A stretch of DNA of 42,506 nt, from assembly GCA_017619295.1 (NCBI GenBank), contig JAFZSQ010000072.1, forward strand, positions 1-42,506. The letters run 5' to 3'. The DNA is from Lachnospiraceae bacterium. Its GTDB lineage: Bacteria > Bacillota > Clostridia > Lachnospirales > Lachnospiraceae. The position numbers and the translations under genes were made by a program. The first letter of the stretch is position 1. Each line of letters begins with the position of its first letter. Shown here in pieces: positions 34,801 through 42,458 of this stretch. The notes beneath the pieces were generated by a model. The model had not been told where the DNA came from. It saw only the letters and a list, made by a program, of their open reading frames with translations, and did not search any database.

Positions 34801-35700
34801 CTTGAGAAGATCTTCCCCACAAAGAAATCCGATGAAGATCAGGCAGTTGCAGCAAGACTTTACAGAGCAACAGACATTTATGTATGTAAGAACAAAGTGG
34901 CTAAACCCACTGTATTTATACCCGTATTCCCCGGCACCAACTGTGAGTACGACAGCGGCAAAGCTTTTGAGAGAGCCGGCGCAAATGTAATCACAAAGGT
35001 ATTCAAGAACAGGGATGCGGCAGATATCAGAGAATCGGTGGACGCATTTGAAAGTGCTATCAACCAGGCACAGATTATTATGTTCCCCGGCGGATTCTCA
35101 GCAGGTGATGAGCCCGACGGTTCAGCCAAGTTCTTTGCAACAGCTTTCAGAAACGCAAAGTTAAAAGAAGCTGTTGAAAGACTCTTAAATGAGAGAGACG
35201 GTTTGGCACTTGGAATCTGTAACGGTTTCCAGGCCCTCATTAAACTCGGCCTTGTGCCTTACGGAAAGATCTGCGGACAGAATGCGGATTCACCTACACT
35301 TACTTTCAACACCATTAACCGTCACGTATCCAAGATGGTTTACACAAAGGTTGTTTCAAACAAGTCTCCTTGGCTTAGCGGTGCAACTCTCGGAGCTACA
35401 TATACAAGCCCCGCTTCCCACGGTGAAGGAAGATTTGTTGCAAGTGACGCCGTTATAGAGAAACTCTTTGCAAACGGACAGGTTGCCACACAGTATGCGG
35501 ACTTCGCGGGTAACATCTCCATGAATGATGAGTGGAACGTAAACGGTTCCTACTTCGCAATCGAGGGTATTACCTCAGAGGACGGAAGAGCCTTCGGTAA
35601 GATGGCTCACGCAGAAAGAAGAGGCGACCATGTAGCCATCAATATCTACGGTGAACAGGATCTTAAGATATTTGAATCGGGAGTAAATTACTTCAAATAA
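31900..35700 (+). CDS. purL: Phosphoribosylformylglycinamidine synthase, single-chain
   Basis: A 1266-residue fused PurL catalysing the fourth step of purine synthesis: FGAR plus glutamine and ATP to FGAM. N-terminal PurS-like region, then two AIR-synthase-type halves (DTYWSDHCRHTTF, FKNETHNHPTEIEPFGGAATCLGG, GGRTGRDGCGGATGSS, SIGGKDSMSGTF), then a C-terminal class I glutamine amidotransferase. Its nucleophile is C1107 in LGICNGFQ, with H1174 and E1176 in SHGEGRF. ATG 31900 follows GGAGG; the frame extends further upstream without a good site. The next gene overlaps its stop by one base. Confidence 0.96.
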   Translation: MSKVTRIYVEKKQPFAVKAKELKEEIKGYLGILGVKNVRVLIRYDVENLSDETLKTALTAVFSEPPVDDYYLEDFDRDANSRVFGVEYLPGQFDQRADSAVQCVKFLKEDEEPVIKTATTYCLTGDITDEEFERIKAYCINPVDSRETGMVKPDTLVTVYDEPDDVKVFDGFIELDDEGLNKLYDSLGLAMTIKDFRHIKNYFENEEHRDPTMTEIRVLDTYWSDHCRHTTFSTELKDISFADGYYRTPIETSYQSYLDTREEIYKDRDDKYVCLMDLALMGMKKLRSEGKLEDMEVSDEINACSVIVPVEMEENGEKRTEEWLVFFKNETHNHPTEIEPFGGAATCLGGAIRDPLSGRGYVYQAMRVTGAADPTVPVSETIKGKLPQKKLVKSAAAGYSSYGNQIGLATGLVKEIYHPGYVAKRMEIGAVMGAAPRENVKRLTSDPGDIIILLGGRTGRDGCGGATGSSKVHTESSIETCGAEVQKGNAPTERKIQRMFRRPEVSKLIKKCNDFGAGGVSVAIGELADGLTVDLDKVPKKYAGLDGTELAISESQERMAVVVAPEDVKEFLSYADEENLEAVEVATVTEEKRLVLNWRGKNIVNLSRAFLDTNGAHQETSVRVQIPDENDNYFNKYASDAVSQAIHNNDPKAAWLNLLSDLNVCSQKGLVEMFDSSIGAGTVTMPYGGKYQLTETQSMIAKLPTLKGKTDTVTMMSYGFDPYLSSWSPYHGAIYAVLESMAKIVASGGDHKKIRFTFQEYFKRMTSDPTRWSQPFTALLGAYDAQVGFGLPSIGGKDSMSGTFNDLDVPPTLVSFAVDIANGDDIVTPELKNAGDRIIRLSIDKDEYDIPNYAHVDELYSLVHEMVLKGMVKSAYALDSKGVASAISKMAFGNKFGVSIDDEVSYEELFGNGLGDLILEITDSADAFLKEKEVDYLLIGEVSETSTITYKNMILSIEDAIKAWKAPLEKIFPTKKSDEDQAVAARLYRATDIYVCKNKVAKPTVFIPVFPGTNCEYDSGKAFERAGANVITKVFKNRDAADIRESVDAFESAINQAQIIMFPGGFSAGDEPDGSAKFFATAFRNAKLKEAVERLLNERDGLALGICNGFQALIKLGLVPYGKICGQNADSPTLTFNTINRHVSKMVYTKVVSNKSPWLSGATLGATYTSPASHGEGRFVASDAVIEKLFANGQVATQYADFAGNISMNDEWNVNGSYFAIEGITSEDGRAFGKMAHAERRGDHVAINIYGEQDLKIFESGVNYFK

Positions 35701-36863
35701 TGAAAACTGTTAAGTTATACGATATCAATCCCTACAGGGATGAGTTTACGGCAAAGGTTATATCCTGCACCAAGGCAGGGGAAAACTTCGAGGCGGTTTT
35801 TAATGAAACCTTGTTTTTCCCTGAGGAGGGCGGACAGGATGCCGACAAAGGTGTAATTATGGTGACCGGGGTTTCCAAGGAAATCCCGGTCCTTGACGTA
35901 AAAATAAGAGAGGATGTAATCTGTCACATTCTGCCTGAGAGCATCGAGGAAGGTGCTGAAATCACAGGTAAGATTGACTATGCAAGACGATTTGATTACA
36001 TGCAGCAGCACTCGGGAGAGCATATCATAAGCGGGCTGGCCCATAAGCTTTATGGCTGCACCAATGTGGGCTTTCACTTAAGCGAGAGAGAAGAGACTTT
36101 GGATTTTGACAAGCTTCTTTCTGAAGAGGAAGTAAGAAATCTTGAGCTTAAGGCCAATGAGTGCGTGCAAAAGGATATACCCGTTAAGGCTTATTATCCT
36201 GACGAGGCTACATTGGCAAGCCTTGATTACAGAAGCAAGAAAGAATTGACCGGTCCGGTCAGAATTGTGGAGATAGAGGGTGTGGACATGTGTGCATGCT
36301 GCGCTCCCCATGTTCCAAGCACAGGCCGAATCGGAATAATCAAGTTTGTGGATTACATTCCCCACAGAGGCGGAATGCGAATTACTATATGTTGTGGTAT
36401 GAGAGGGGTAAAAGACTATGTGACTAAACAAGATGTTGTGTCACGTGTGTCAGCTGCCCTGTCAGCACCGACGGAAAAAATTCCCGATGCCCTGGATGCC
36501 CTTTTTGCGGACAGATTAAGGGTTAACGAGGAGAGAGTCAAAGCCGGTGAAAGATACCTTAAGGTTCTTTCAGAGGCTGCCACAAAAGAAAACGGCAACG
36601 TTGTCATCTTCGGAGAGGGACTTGATACCAAATTAATGAGGGACTCAGTCAATGACGAGATGGCTAAAAGAGACGATTATATAGGTGTGTTTAACGGCAA
36701 CGATACCGAGGGTTATAACTTTATAATCGGATCAAAGGGTAGGGACTGCATGGAACTGGCCGGTAAACTTCGAGGCGAGCTTTCTGCCAAGTGCGGCGGA
36801 AAGAACCCTATGATTCAGGGAAGTGTACAGGCCACAGCCCTTGAAATAAGAGCTTTTTTTTAG
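35700..36863 (+). CDS. AlaX-type alanyl-tRNA editing protein with DHHA1-like tail
   Basis: A 387-residue trans-editing factor resembling the editing and C-terminal parts of alanyl-tRNA synthetase. It should remove Ser or Gly mis-attached to tRNA-Ala. The zinc and active-site motifs are H104-SGE-H108 in QQHSGEHI and C200-CAP-H204 in CACCAPHV. The tail (about 280-387, GKNPMIQGSVQATALEIRAFF at the end) looks like DHHA1. It overlaps the purL stop by one base (TAATG) and is followed by queH, so it belongs to the same transcript as two other tRNA genes. Confidence 0.87.
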   Translation: MKTVKLYDINPYRDEFTAKVISCTKAGENFEAVFNETLFFPEEGGQDADKGVIMVTGVSKEIPVLDVKIREDVICHILPESIEEGAEITGKIDYARRFDYMQQHSGEHIISGLAHKLYGCTNVGFHLSEREETLDFDKLLSEEEVRNLELKANECVQKDIPVKAYYPDEATLASLDYRSKKELTGPVRIVEIEGVDMCACCAPHVPSTGRIGIIKFVDYIPHRGGMRITICCGMRGVKDYVTKQDVVSRVSAALSAPTEKIPDALDALFADRLRVNEERVKAGERYLKVLSEAATKENGNVVIFGEGLDTKLMRDSVNDEMAKRDDYIGVFNGNDTEGYNFIIGSKGRDCMELAGKLRGELSAKCGGKNPMIQGSVQATALEIRAFF

Positions 36864-36878
36864 TAACATAGGAATGCT

Positions 36879-37529
36879 ATGGAAAACGCAAGGAATTATC
36901 AAAAAGAACTTGATAATCTCATGAGTGATGAGGCAAATCGGGGAAAGCGGGTTCTTATACATGCCTGCTGCGCTCCCTGCAGCAGTTATTGCCTCTTGTA
37001 TTTGCGGACTTTTTTCAGAGTTACGGTTTATTATTACAACCCTAACATTACCGAACACCCGGAGTACTTAAAGAGGGTGGAAGAGGAAAAGAGACTTATA
37101 GGTGAGTACAACAAATTAGATGATGGTGGTTTTACCATAGAATATATAGACGGGAATTATGAACCTGAGGTTTTCTTTGAGGCTGTTAAAGGACTTGAAA
37201 AGGAACCGGAAGGCGGAGAAAGATGCAAGAAGTGCTTCTATCTGAGACTTAAATCCGCCGGAGAGGTGGCGAAGGAAAGGGATTTCGACTATTTTGCCAC
37301 GACCCTTACACTGTCCCCATTAAAGAATACAAACACCCTTAACATCATAGGGGAGCAGGTGGCGAAGGAAGTGGGAATAGAGTGGCTGCCTTCAGATTTT
37401 AAGAAGAAAGACGGTTACAAGCGCTCTATTGAGCTTTCAAAGGAATACGATTTATACAGACAGGATTTTTGCGGCTGCGGCTTTTCCAAAGCAGAGAGAG
37501 CCAGGGCTAAAGAGGAGAAGAATAGATGA
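36879..37529 (+). CDS. queH: Epoxyqueuosine reductase QueH
   Basis: A 216-residue iron-sulfur enzyme that catalyses the last step of queuosine synthesis on tRNA; QueH is the non-homologous alternative to cobalamin-dependent QueG. Cysteine motifs are visible: HACCAPCSSYC near residues 29-38 (with C30-C31), RCKKCFYLRL near 110, and FCGCGFS at the C-terminus. Internal segments YYYNPNI and TTLTLSPLKNT are family-typical. The start has AGGA upstream and the gene overlaps argS by 4 nt. Confidence 0.92.
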   Translation: MENARNYQKELDNLMSDEANRGKRVLIHACCAPCSSYCLLYLRTFFRVTVYYYNPNITEHPEYLKRVEEEKRLIGEYNKLDDGGFTIEYIDGNYEPEVFFEAVKGLEKEPEGGERCKKCFYLRLKSAGEVAKERDFDYFATTLTLSPLKNTNTLNIIGEQVAKEVGIEWLPSDFKKKDGYKRSIELSKEYDLYRQDFCGCGFSKAERARAKEEKNR

Positions 37530-39307
37530 AGAAATTATTGGAATTAATATCAGAGGAGATGGGTGCTGCTTTTGAGAAAGCAGGCTACGATAAGGACCTT
37601 GGAAAGGTTAATATCTCAAACCGCCCCGACCTTTGCGAATACCAGTGCAACGGCGCCATGGCAGGTGCAAAGCGCTTTGGCAAGGCTCCCATTATGATTG
37701 CCAACGACGTGGCAGCAGCCCTGGGGGGAAGCAAGACCTTTTCAGAGGTCAATGCAGTGGCTCCCGGCTTTTTGAACCTTAAGATTGCCGACGAGTTCCT
37801 TCTTAATTACGTGAAGGAAATGGCGGCAGATAAGTACTTCGGCCTTAACAGAACAGGTGAGGGCGAAAGCATTGTGGTTGACTACGGCGGACCTAACGTA
37901 GCAAAACCTTTACACGTAGGACATCTTCGTTCCGCTGTTATCGGCGAGAGCGTTAAAAGAATTCAAAGATACATGGGATACAAGGTTGTGGGGGACATTC
38001 ACTCAGGTGACTGGGGCCTTCAGATGGGTCTTGTTATCAACGAGATTAAGAACCGCATGCCCGACCTTCCTTATTTTGATGACAACTTCACAGGTGAGTA
38101 CCCTGAAGGGGCGCCTGTAACAGTGCATGATTTGGAAGAGATTTATCCCACAGCTTCCGCAAAGTCCAAGGAAGATGAGGCATATAAGGCCAAAGCCATG
38201 GAAGCAACAAAGAAGCTCCAGGACGGCGTTCGCGGCTATCGTGCCCTTTGGGAGCGTCTTATCGCTATCTCAAATGCCGACATGAAAAAGATTTATGACA
38301 GCCTTAATGTTCACTTCGACCTTTGGAACGGTGAGAGCTCTGCTCACGACAGAATCCCCGCAATGGTTAAATACTTAAAGGATGGCGGCTACGCTTACAT
38401 AAGTGACGGGGCTTTGGTAGTTGACGTCAAGAAGGACACAGATACCAAGGAAATGCCTCCCTGCATGATTCTTAAGAGCGACGGTGCATCTTTATATAAC
38501 ACAACTGACCTCGCTACAATACAGCAGAGGGTTGAGGATTTCAAACCCTCACGTATCATTTACCTTACAGACAAGAGGCAGGAGCTGTACTTTGAGCAGG
38601 TATTCCGCTGTGCAAAGAAAACAAAGCTTTGCCCTGAGGATACAGACCTTTTCCACATCGGATTCGGTACGGTAAACGGCAAGGACGGAAAGCCTTATAA
38701 GACCCGTTCCGGCGGAGTTCCCAAGCTTCAGGATCTCATTGAGGAGATTACTGAGGAGATGCTTCGTAAGATTAAGGAGAACAACGAGTCCAAGGGTTAC
38801 AACGCCACAGAAGAGGAAGCCAAGAAGACTGCTGATATCGTTGGTATCGCAGCCATCAAGTACGGTGACCTTTCTAACCAGCCTGCCAAGGATTATGTTT
38901 TCGATGTAGACAGATTCACATCCTTTGAGGGAGACACAGGTCCCTACATCCTTTACACCATCGTTCGTATCAAGTCTATCCTTACAAGATATGCAGAAAA
39001 TGGCGGCAAGGCAGACAAGGCTAATCTTAACGGAGTTTACGGTGATGCCGAAAAGGATCTCATGAAGGCTGTTACAGCTTTCCATGCAACATTGGAAGCA
39101 GCTGCTGCAGAGTGTGCACCCAACAAGATCTGTGCATTTATCTATGATCTTGCCAATGCATTTAACCACTTCTATCACGAGACCCAGATTCTCTCAGAGA
39201 CTGATGAAACCAAGAAGGCAGGTCTTATTGCCATGCTTGTTCTTGTAAAAGAGATACTTGAAACATGTATTGACCTTTTGGGATTTGAGGCCCCCGACCG
39301 TATGTAA
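37526..39307 (+). CDS. argS: Arginyl-tRNA synthetase
   Basis: A 593-residue class I synthetase charging tRNA-Arg. The HIGH motif is HVGH in PNVAKPLHVGHLRSAVIGE, and the KMSKS-equivalent region reads GKPYKTRSGG, the variant found in many ArgS enzymes. The N-terminal Arg-tRNA synthetase domain (ISNRPDLCEYQCN) and the C-terminal DALR anticodon-binding domain (NAFNHFYHETQIL to the end) are both present. Length is normal. It shares a 4-nt overlap with queH. Confidence 0.96.
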   Translation: MKKLLELISEEMGAAFEKAGYDKDLGKVNISNRPDLCEYQCNGAMAGAKRFGKAPIMIANDVAAALGGSKTFSEVNAVAPGFLNLKIADEFLLNYVKEMAADKYFGLNRTGEGESIVVDYGGPNVAKPLHVGHLRSAVIGESVKRIQRYMGYKVVGDIHSGDWGLQMGLVINEIKNRMPDLPYFDDNFTGEYPEGAPVTVHDLEEIYPTASAKSKEDEAYKAKAMEATKKLQDGVRGYRALWERLIAISNADMKKIYDSLNVHFDLWNGESSAHDRIPAMVKYLKDGGYAYISDGALVVDVKKDTDTKEMPPCMILKSDGASLYNTTDLATIQQRVEDFKPSRIIYLTDKRQELYFEQVFRCAKKTKLCPEDTDLFHIGFGTVNGKDGKPYKTRSGGVPKLQDLIEEITEEMLRKIKENNESKGYNATEEEAKKTADIVGIAAIKYGDLSNQPAKDYVFDVDRFTSFEGDTGPYILYTIVRIKSILTRYAENGGKADKANLNGVYGDAEKDLMKAVTAFHATLEAAAAECAPNKICAFIYDLANAFNHFYHETQILSETDETKKAGLIAMLVLVKEILETCIDLLGFEAPDRM

Positions 39308-39327
39308 GGGCCCTTTGAGGGTAAGTT

Positions 39328-39519
39328 ATGACTAAGAAGAAAATACAGAGCAGCTGCGACACCTGTAATAACTACGTCTATGACGAGGACTACGAGTGCT
39401 ACACCTGTGAAATGGATTTGGATGAGGATGAGATGGCAAGGTTTTTGTCATCTTCTCATTTTGAGTGCCCCTATTACACACCCGGGGACGAATATCTGGT
39501 GGTCAGACACCAAATGTAA
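39328..39519 (+). CDS. DUF6472-like small Cys-rich protein
   Basis: A 63-residue acidic protein with six cysteines: CDTC near residue 10, CYTC near 28 and a later CPYY. The pattern CDTCNNYVYDEDYECYTCEMDLDEDEMARF matches the DUF6472 family common in Lachnospiraceae. Its function is unknown; the cysteine pairs suggest a zinc knuckle. It starts 20 nt after argS and ends 21 nt before the M32 gene, so it is probably co-transcribed. Confidence 0.8.
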   Translation: MTKKKIQSSCDTCNNYVYDEDYECYTCEMDLDEDEMARFLSSSHFECPYYTPGDEYLVVRHQM

Positions 39520-39540
39520 AGCAATAAGGAAGTATAAATA

Positions 39541-41061
39541 ATGAACCAGACAACAAAAGAAAAACTTGAACTGGTTAACGGCGTATTAAGCGAAGCTGAT
39601 AAGTATAACCACGCCTTAGCCTTAATTAACTTTGACATGGAGACAATCTGTCCCCCCGGTGCCATGGAAGAGCAGGGGGAACTGTTGTCATTTCTTGGAA
39701 ACAAGCTCTTCCTTCTTATAAAGGATGAGAAATTCATCGAAGCCGGCGAGTATCTTTATGAGCACAGAGACGAGCTTGATGAATTCGACAGAGTCATGGC
39801 GGAGCAGCTCCACAGAGACTACAGAAAGATTAAGAATCTGACTCCCGAGAAACAGCTTGAGTTTTCAAGGGTTTTCAACAAGGCATTCGTTGATTGGACC
39901 AATGCCAGGAAAAATTCCGATTTCTCCCTTTTCGCAGAGTCTTTACAGAAGGTTAAGGAAGTTACTTTGGAGGACCTTTCCCTCAGAGAAAAGGATGAGG
40001 AAACAAAGAATATGTCCGTTATGGATGAACTCCTCAACGATTACGAGAGAGGCATGGGCACCAAGGAACTTGACGCGTGCTTTGAACACTGCAAAGAGCG
40101 CCTCGTTCCTCTTCTTAAGAAGATTCAGGCCAGCAAGAAGGTTATCCGCACTGACTTTATGCACAGAAAGGTAACCGACGAGCAGCAAAAGAAGATGACG
40201 GAATACCTTATGAGTGTCATAAAGTATGACAGAAACAGAGGTACCTACGCTTTATCCGAGCATCCCTTCACCAACTTAATGGCTAAGGATGACGTTCGTA
40301 TTACCACTCATTTCTATGAGGATGACTTTGCCTCCAACATGTACTCTGTAATTCACGAAGGCGGCCATGCGCTGTTTGAGATGTATCAGCCTGTGGAGAA
40401 CTTCGAGCATCATATAAACACTGAGAAGACCCTTGGAATGCACGAGTCTGTTTCGAGAATGTACGAAAACAGAATCGGACGTTCAAAGAGCTTTGTGCAC
40501 TTGATTTATCCCAAGGTTTGTGAGATTTTCCCTGAGGCAATGGAGGGAGTTTCCGAGAAGGAGCTTTACGAAGCATTAAATGAGGTAAAGGCATCTCTCA
40601 TAAGAACCGAGGCAGATGAATTTACCTATACTTTCCACATCATCATAAGATATGAGCTGGAAAAGGAGATTATGGCAGGTACCATCGACATCGCCGATCT
40701 TCCTAAGAAGTGGAAGGAAAAGTATGAGGAGTACCTTGGAGTGTCACCTCAAAATGACAGAGAGGGCGTTCTTCAGGACGTTCACTGGTCATCGGGCTTT
40801 GGCTACTTCCCCACATACTCCATCGGAAACATGTACAACTCCATGTATTATAAGTGCATGGATGAGGCAATCGATGTGGACAAGTGCGTAGAAGCAGGTG
40901 ATTTTGACAAGATTAACGGCTGGATGAAGGAGAATGTCTTCAAAAAGGCCGACCGACTTGCTCCCTCAGCTTGGATTAAAGACATTACGGGCAGGGATTT
41001 CACCCCGGATGATTTCTTAGATTATTTGGAAGAGAAGTATTCAAAGATTTATGAACTCTAA
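39541..41061 (+). CDS. M32-family metallocarboxypeptidase (Taq type)
   Basis: A 506-residue zinc carboxypeptidase. The zinc motif is H272-EGG-H276 in MYSVIHEGGHALFEMYQP, followed by H301-ES in MHESVSRMYENRIGRS, as in thermostable carboxypeptidase 1. NFDMETICPPGAMEEQG near the N-terminus and GVLQDVHWSSGFGYFPTYSIGNMY near residue 430 are family hallmarks. It removes C-terminal residues from peptides in the cytoplasm. The 3' end overlaps azlC by 11 nt. Confidence 0.93.
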   Translation: MNQTTKEKLELVNGVLSEADKYNHALALINFDMETICPPGAMEEQGELLSFLGNKLFLLIKDEKFIEAGEYLYEHRDELDEFDRVMAEQLHRDYRKIKNLTPEKQLEFSRVFNKAFVDWTNARKNSDFSLFAESLQKVKEVTLEDLSLREKDEETKNMSVMDELLNDYERGMGTKELDACFEHCKERLVPLLKKIQASKKVIRTDFMHRKVTDEQQKKMTEYLMSVIKYDRNRGTYALSEHPFTNLMAKDDVRITTHFYEDDFASNMYSVIHEGGHALFEMYQPVENFEHHINTEKTLGMHESVSRMYENRIGRSKSFVHLIYPKVCEIFPEAMEGVSEKELYEALNEVKASLIRTEADEFTYTFHIIIRYELEKEIMAGTIDIADLPKKWKEKYEEYLGVSPQNDREGVLQDVHWSSGFGYFPTYSIGNMYNSMYYKCMDEAIDVDKCVEAGDFDKINGWMKENVFKKADRLAPSAWIKDITGRDFTPDDFLDYLEEKYSKIYEL

Positions 41062-41770
41062 TGCATTTAAGGCCGGATTAAAGGACGGTGTGCCCATCGG
41101 ACTTGGGTATTTCGCCGTTTCCTTTTCTCTGGGTATCATAGCAAAAAAAGCAGGACTTTCTGCCATACAGGGCTTTTTTGCCAGCTTGTTTGGCCTGGCC
41201 AGCGCCGGAGAGTACGTGGTATTCGTCTTGATGGCGGCCAAGGCTTCATACCTTGAAACCTTTGTGGTATCTTTAATTACCAACGCAAGATACCTTCTTA
41301 TGAGCTGCGCTTTAAGCCAGAAGTTTGACGAAAAGACCAGCCTCGGCCACAGACTTGGAGTTGGTTTTGGTATTACGGATGAGGTTTTCGGTATCACCGT
41401 TGGTCGTCCCGGAAAGATTCAGCCTGCCTACAACTACGGCGCCTTGATTTCCTGTGCGCCTGCATGGGCAATCGGAACGGCTCTCGGCATTGTAGCGGGG
41501 GAGATTTTACCAATAAGGGTTGTAAGCGCACTCAGCGTTTCATTATACGGAATGTTTATTGCCATCTTTATTCCTCCTGCAAGGAAGGATAAGTTCATGG
41601 CGGGCATAATCGTGGCGTGCTTTGCGGCAAGCTACATTTTCTCCACTTTGGAGGTTTTCTCAGGGATTTCAAGCGGAACAAAGACCATTATTCTCACGGT
41701 GGTGATTTCATCCGTGGCGGCTTTAATCAAGCCCGTGAAGGATGAGGAGGAGGTGTGTGATGCAGCATAA
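41051..41770 (+). CDS. azlC: AzlC-family branched-chain amino acid exporter subunit
   Basis: A 239-residue membrane protein with about six membrane segments. The N-terminal LKDGVPIGLGYFAVSFSLGIIAKKAGLS and the SLITNARYLLMSCALSQKFD segment are characteristic of AzlC, which with AzlD exports branched-chain amino acids or analogues. It starts within the last codons of the M32 peptidase gene, linking peptide breakdown to amino-acid export, and overlaps azlD by 11 nt. Confidence 0.93.
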   Translation: MNSNAFKAGLKDGVPIGLGYFAVSFSLGIIAKKAGLSAIQGFFASLFGLASAGEYVVFVLMAAKASYLETFVVSLITNARYLLMSCALSQKFDEKTSLGHRLGVGFGITDEVFGITVGRPGKIQPAYNYGALISCAPAWAIGTALGIVAGEILPIRVVSALSVSLYGMFIAIFIPPARKDKFMAGIIVACFAASYIFSTLEVFSGISSGTKTIILTVVISSVAALIKPVKDEEEVCDAA

Positions 41771-42074
41771 TACATACATCTACCTTGGAATAATGGTGTT
41801 GACCATTTTCTTAATCAGGGTGCTTCCTTTGACCTTGATTCGGAAGGAGATTAAGAATAAGTTTCTCAGATCTTTCCTTTATTATGTGCCCTACGTTACT
41901 CTTGCGGTTATGACATTCCCCGCAATTATGGATGCGACGCAAAATCCCATTGCGGGTTTGGTGGCTTTAATTCTCGGCATTGTGGCGGCTTGTTTCGGCC
42001 TCGGACTATTCCCTGTGGCGTGCATTTGCTGCGCAGTGGTTTTCATATTGGAACTCATAATTATTCCAATGTAG
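41760..42074 (+). CDS. azlD: AzlD-family small membrane subunit
   Basis: A 104-residue protein with about four membrane segments and the AzlD-typical IFLIRVLPLTLIRKEIKNKFLRSFLYYVPYVTLAVMTFPAI. It pairs with AzlC. ATG 41760 lies 6 nt after GAGGAGG; an upstream in-frame GTG at 41742 is too early. It ends the packed + strand run that begins with purL. Confidence 0.92.
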   Translation: MQHNTYIYLGIMVLTIFLIRVLPLTLIRKEIKNKFLRSFLYYVPYVTLAVMTFPAIMDATQNPIAGLVALILGIVAACFGLGLFPVACICCAVVFILELIIIPM

Positions 42075-42125
42075 AGGCGGTTTGAGAAATTCGAATGGAA
42101 TTTTGCAAATTTTTCCATAAACTTC

Positions 42126-42155
42126 TTGACAAGAGTAGACCTTAAATTGTATACT
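42126..42155 (+). promoter_or_regulatory. Predicted promoter for the tRNA genes
   Basis: A consensus TTGACA (42126-42131) and TATACT (42150-42155) are 18 nt apart. A small hairpin (42162-42170 with 42175-42183) forms the leader between the transcription start and tRNA-Val. Confidence 0.75.
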
Positions 42156-42189
42156 AGCAAAGCGGGTTGCAAAAGCGACCCGTGCGAAT

Positions 42190-42262
42190 GGGATCTTAGC
42201 TCAGCTGGGAGAGCATCTGCCTTACAAGCAGAGGGTCACAGGTTCGAGCCCTGTAGGTCCCA
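42190..42262 (+). tRNA. tRNA-Val (anticodon TAC)
   Basis: A 73-nt cloverleaf with acceptor stem GGGATCT/AGGTCCC, D arm GCTCAGCTGGGAGAGC, anticodon loop CTTACAA and T arm ACAGGTTCGAGCCCTGT. Discriminator base A; CCA is not encoded. Confidence 0.95.
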
Positions 42263-42296
42263 TTTTTACGGATTTCGATATCGGAATCCGACATAT

Positions 42297-42370
42297 GGCG
42301 AGATAGCTCAGTTGGCTAGAGCATGCGGTTCATACCCGCAGTGTCGAGGGTTCGAATCCCCCTCTCGCTA
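42297..42370 (+). tRNA. tRNA-Met (anticodon CAT), elongator-like
   Basis: A 74-nt cloverleaf with acceptor GGCGAGA/TCTCGCT (a G-U pair at 1-72), D arm GCTCAGTTGGCTAGAGC, anticodon loop TTCATAC and T loop TTCGAAT. The acceptor lacks the unpaired first base of initiator tRNA. The T stem GAGGG/CCCCC has an apparent A-C mismatch. Confidence 0.9.
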
Positions 42371-42380
42371 TGACAAAAAA

Positions 42381-42400
42381 AGGAATCCGTTCGGATTCCT
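42381..42400. terminator. Hairpin after tRNA genes, likely a - strand terminator
   Basis: An 8-bp stem AGGAATCC/GGATTCCT with loop GTTC is flanked on its left by a run of A. It would therefore be followed by T residues only in - strand transcripts entering from beyond the window. Confidence 0.55.
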
Positions 42401-42412
42401 CAGAGTGAAGAC

Positions 42413-42446
42413 AAAGGTCGTGTTTTAGACACGGCCTTTTCATTTT
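42413..42446 (+). terminator. Rho-independent terminator of the tRNA transcript
   Basis: An 11-bp stem (42413-42423 with 42429-42439, one G-U pair) and TTTAG loop is followed by TCATTTT. Confidence 0.7.
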
Positions 42447-42458
42447 GACAAAAAAGTA

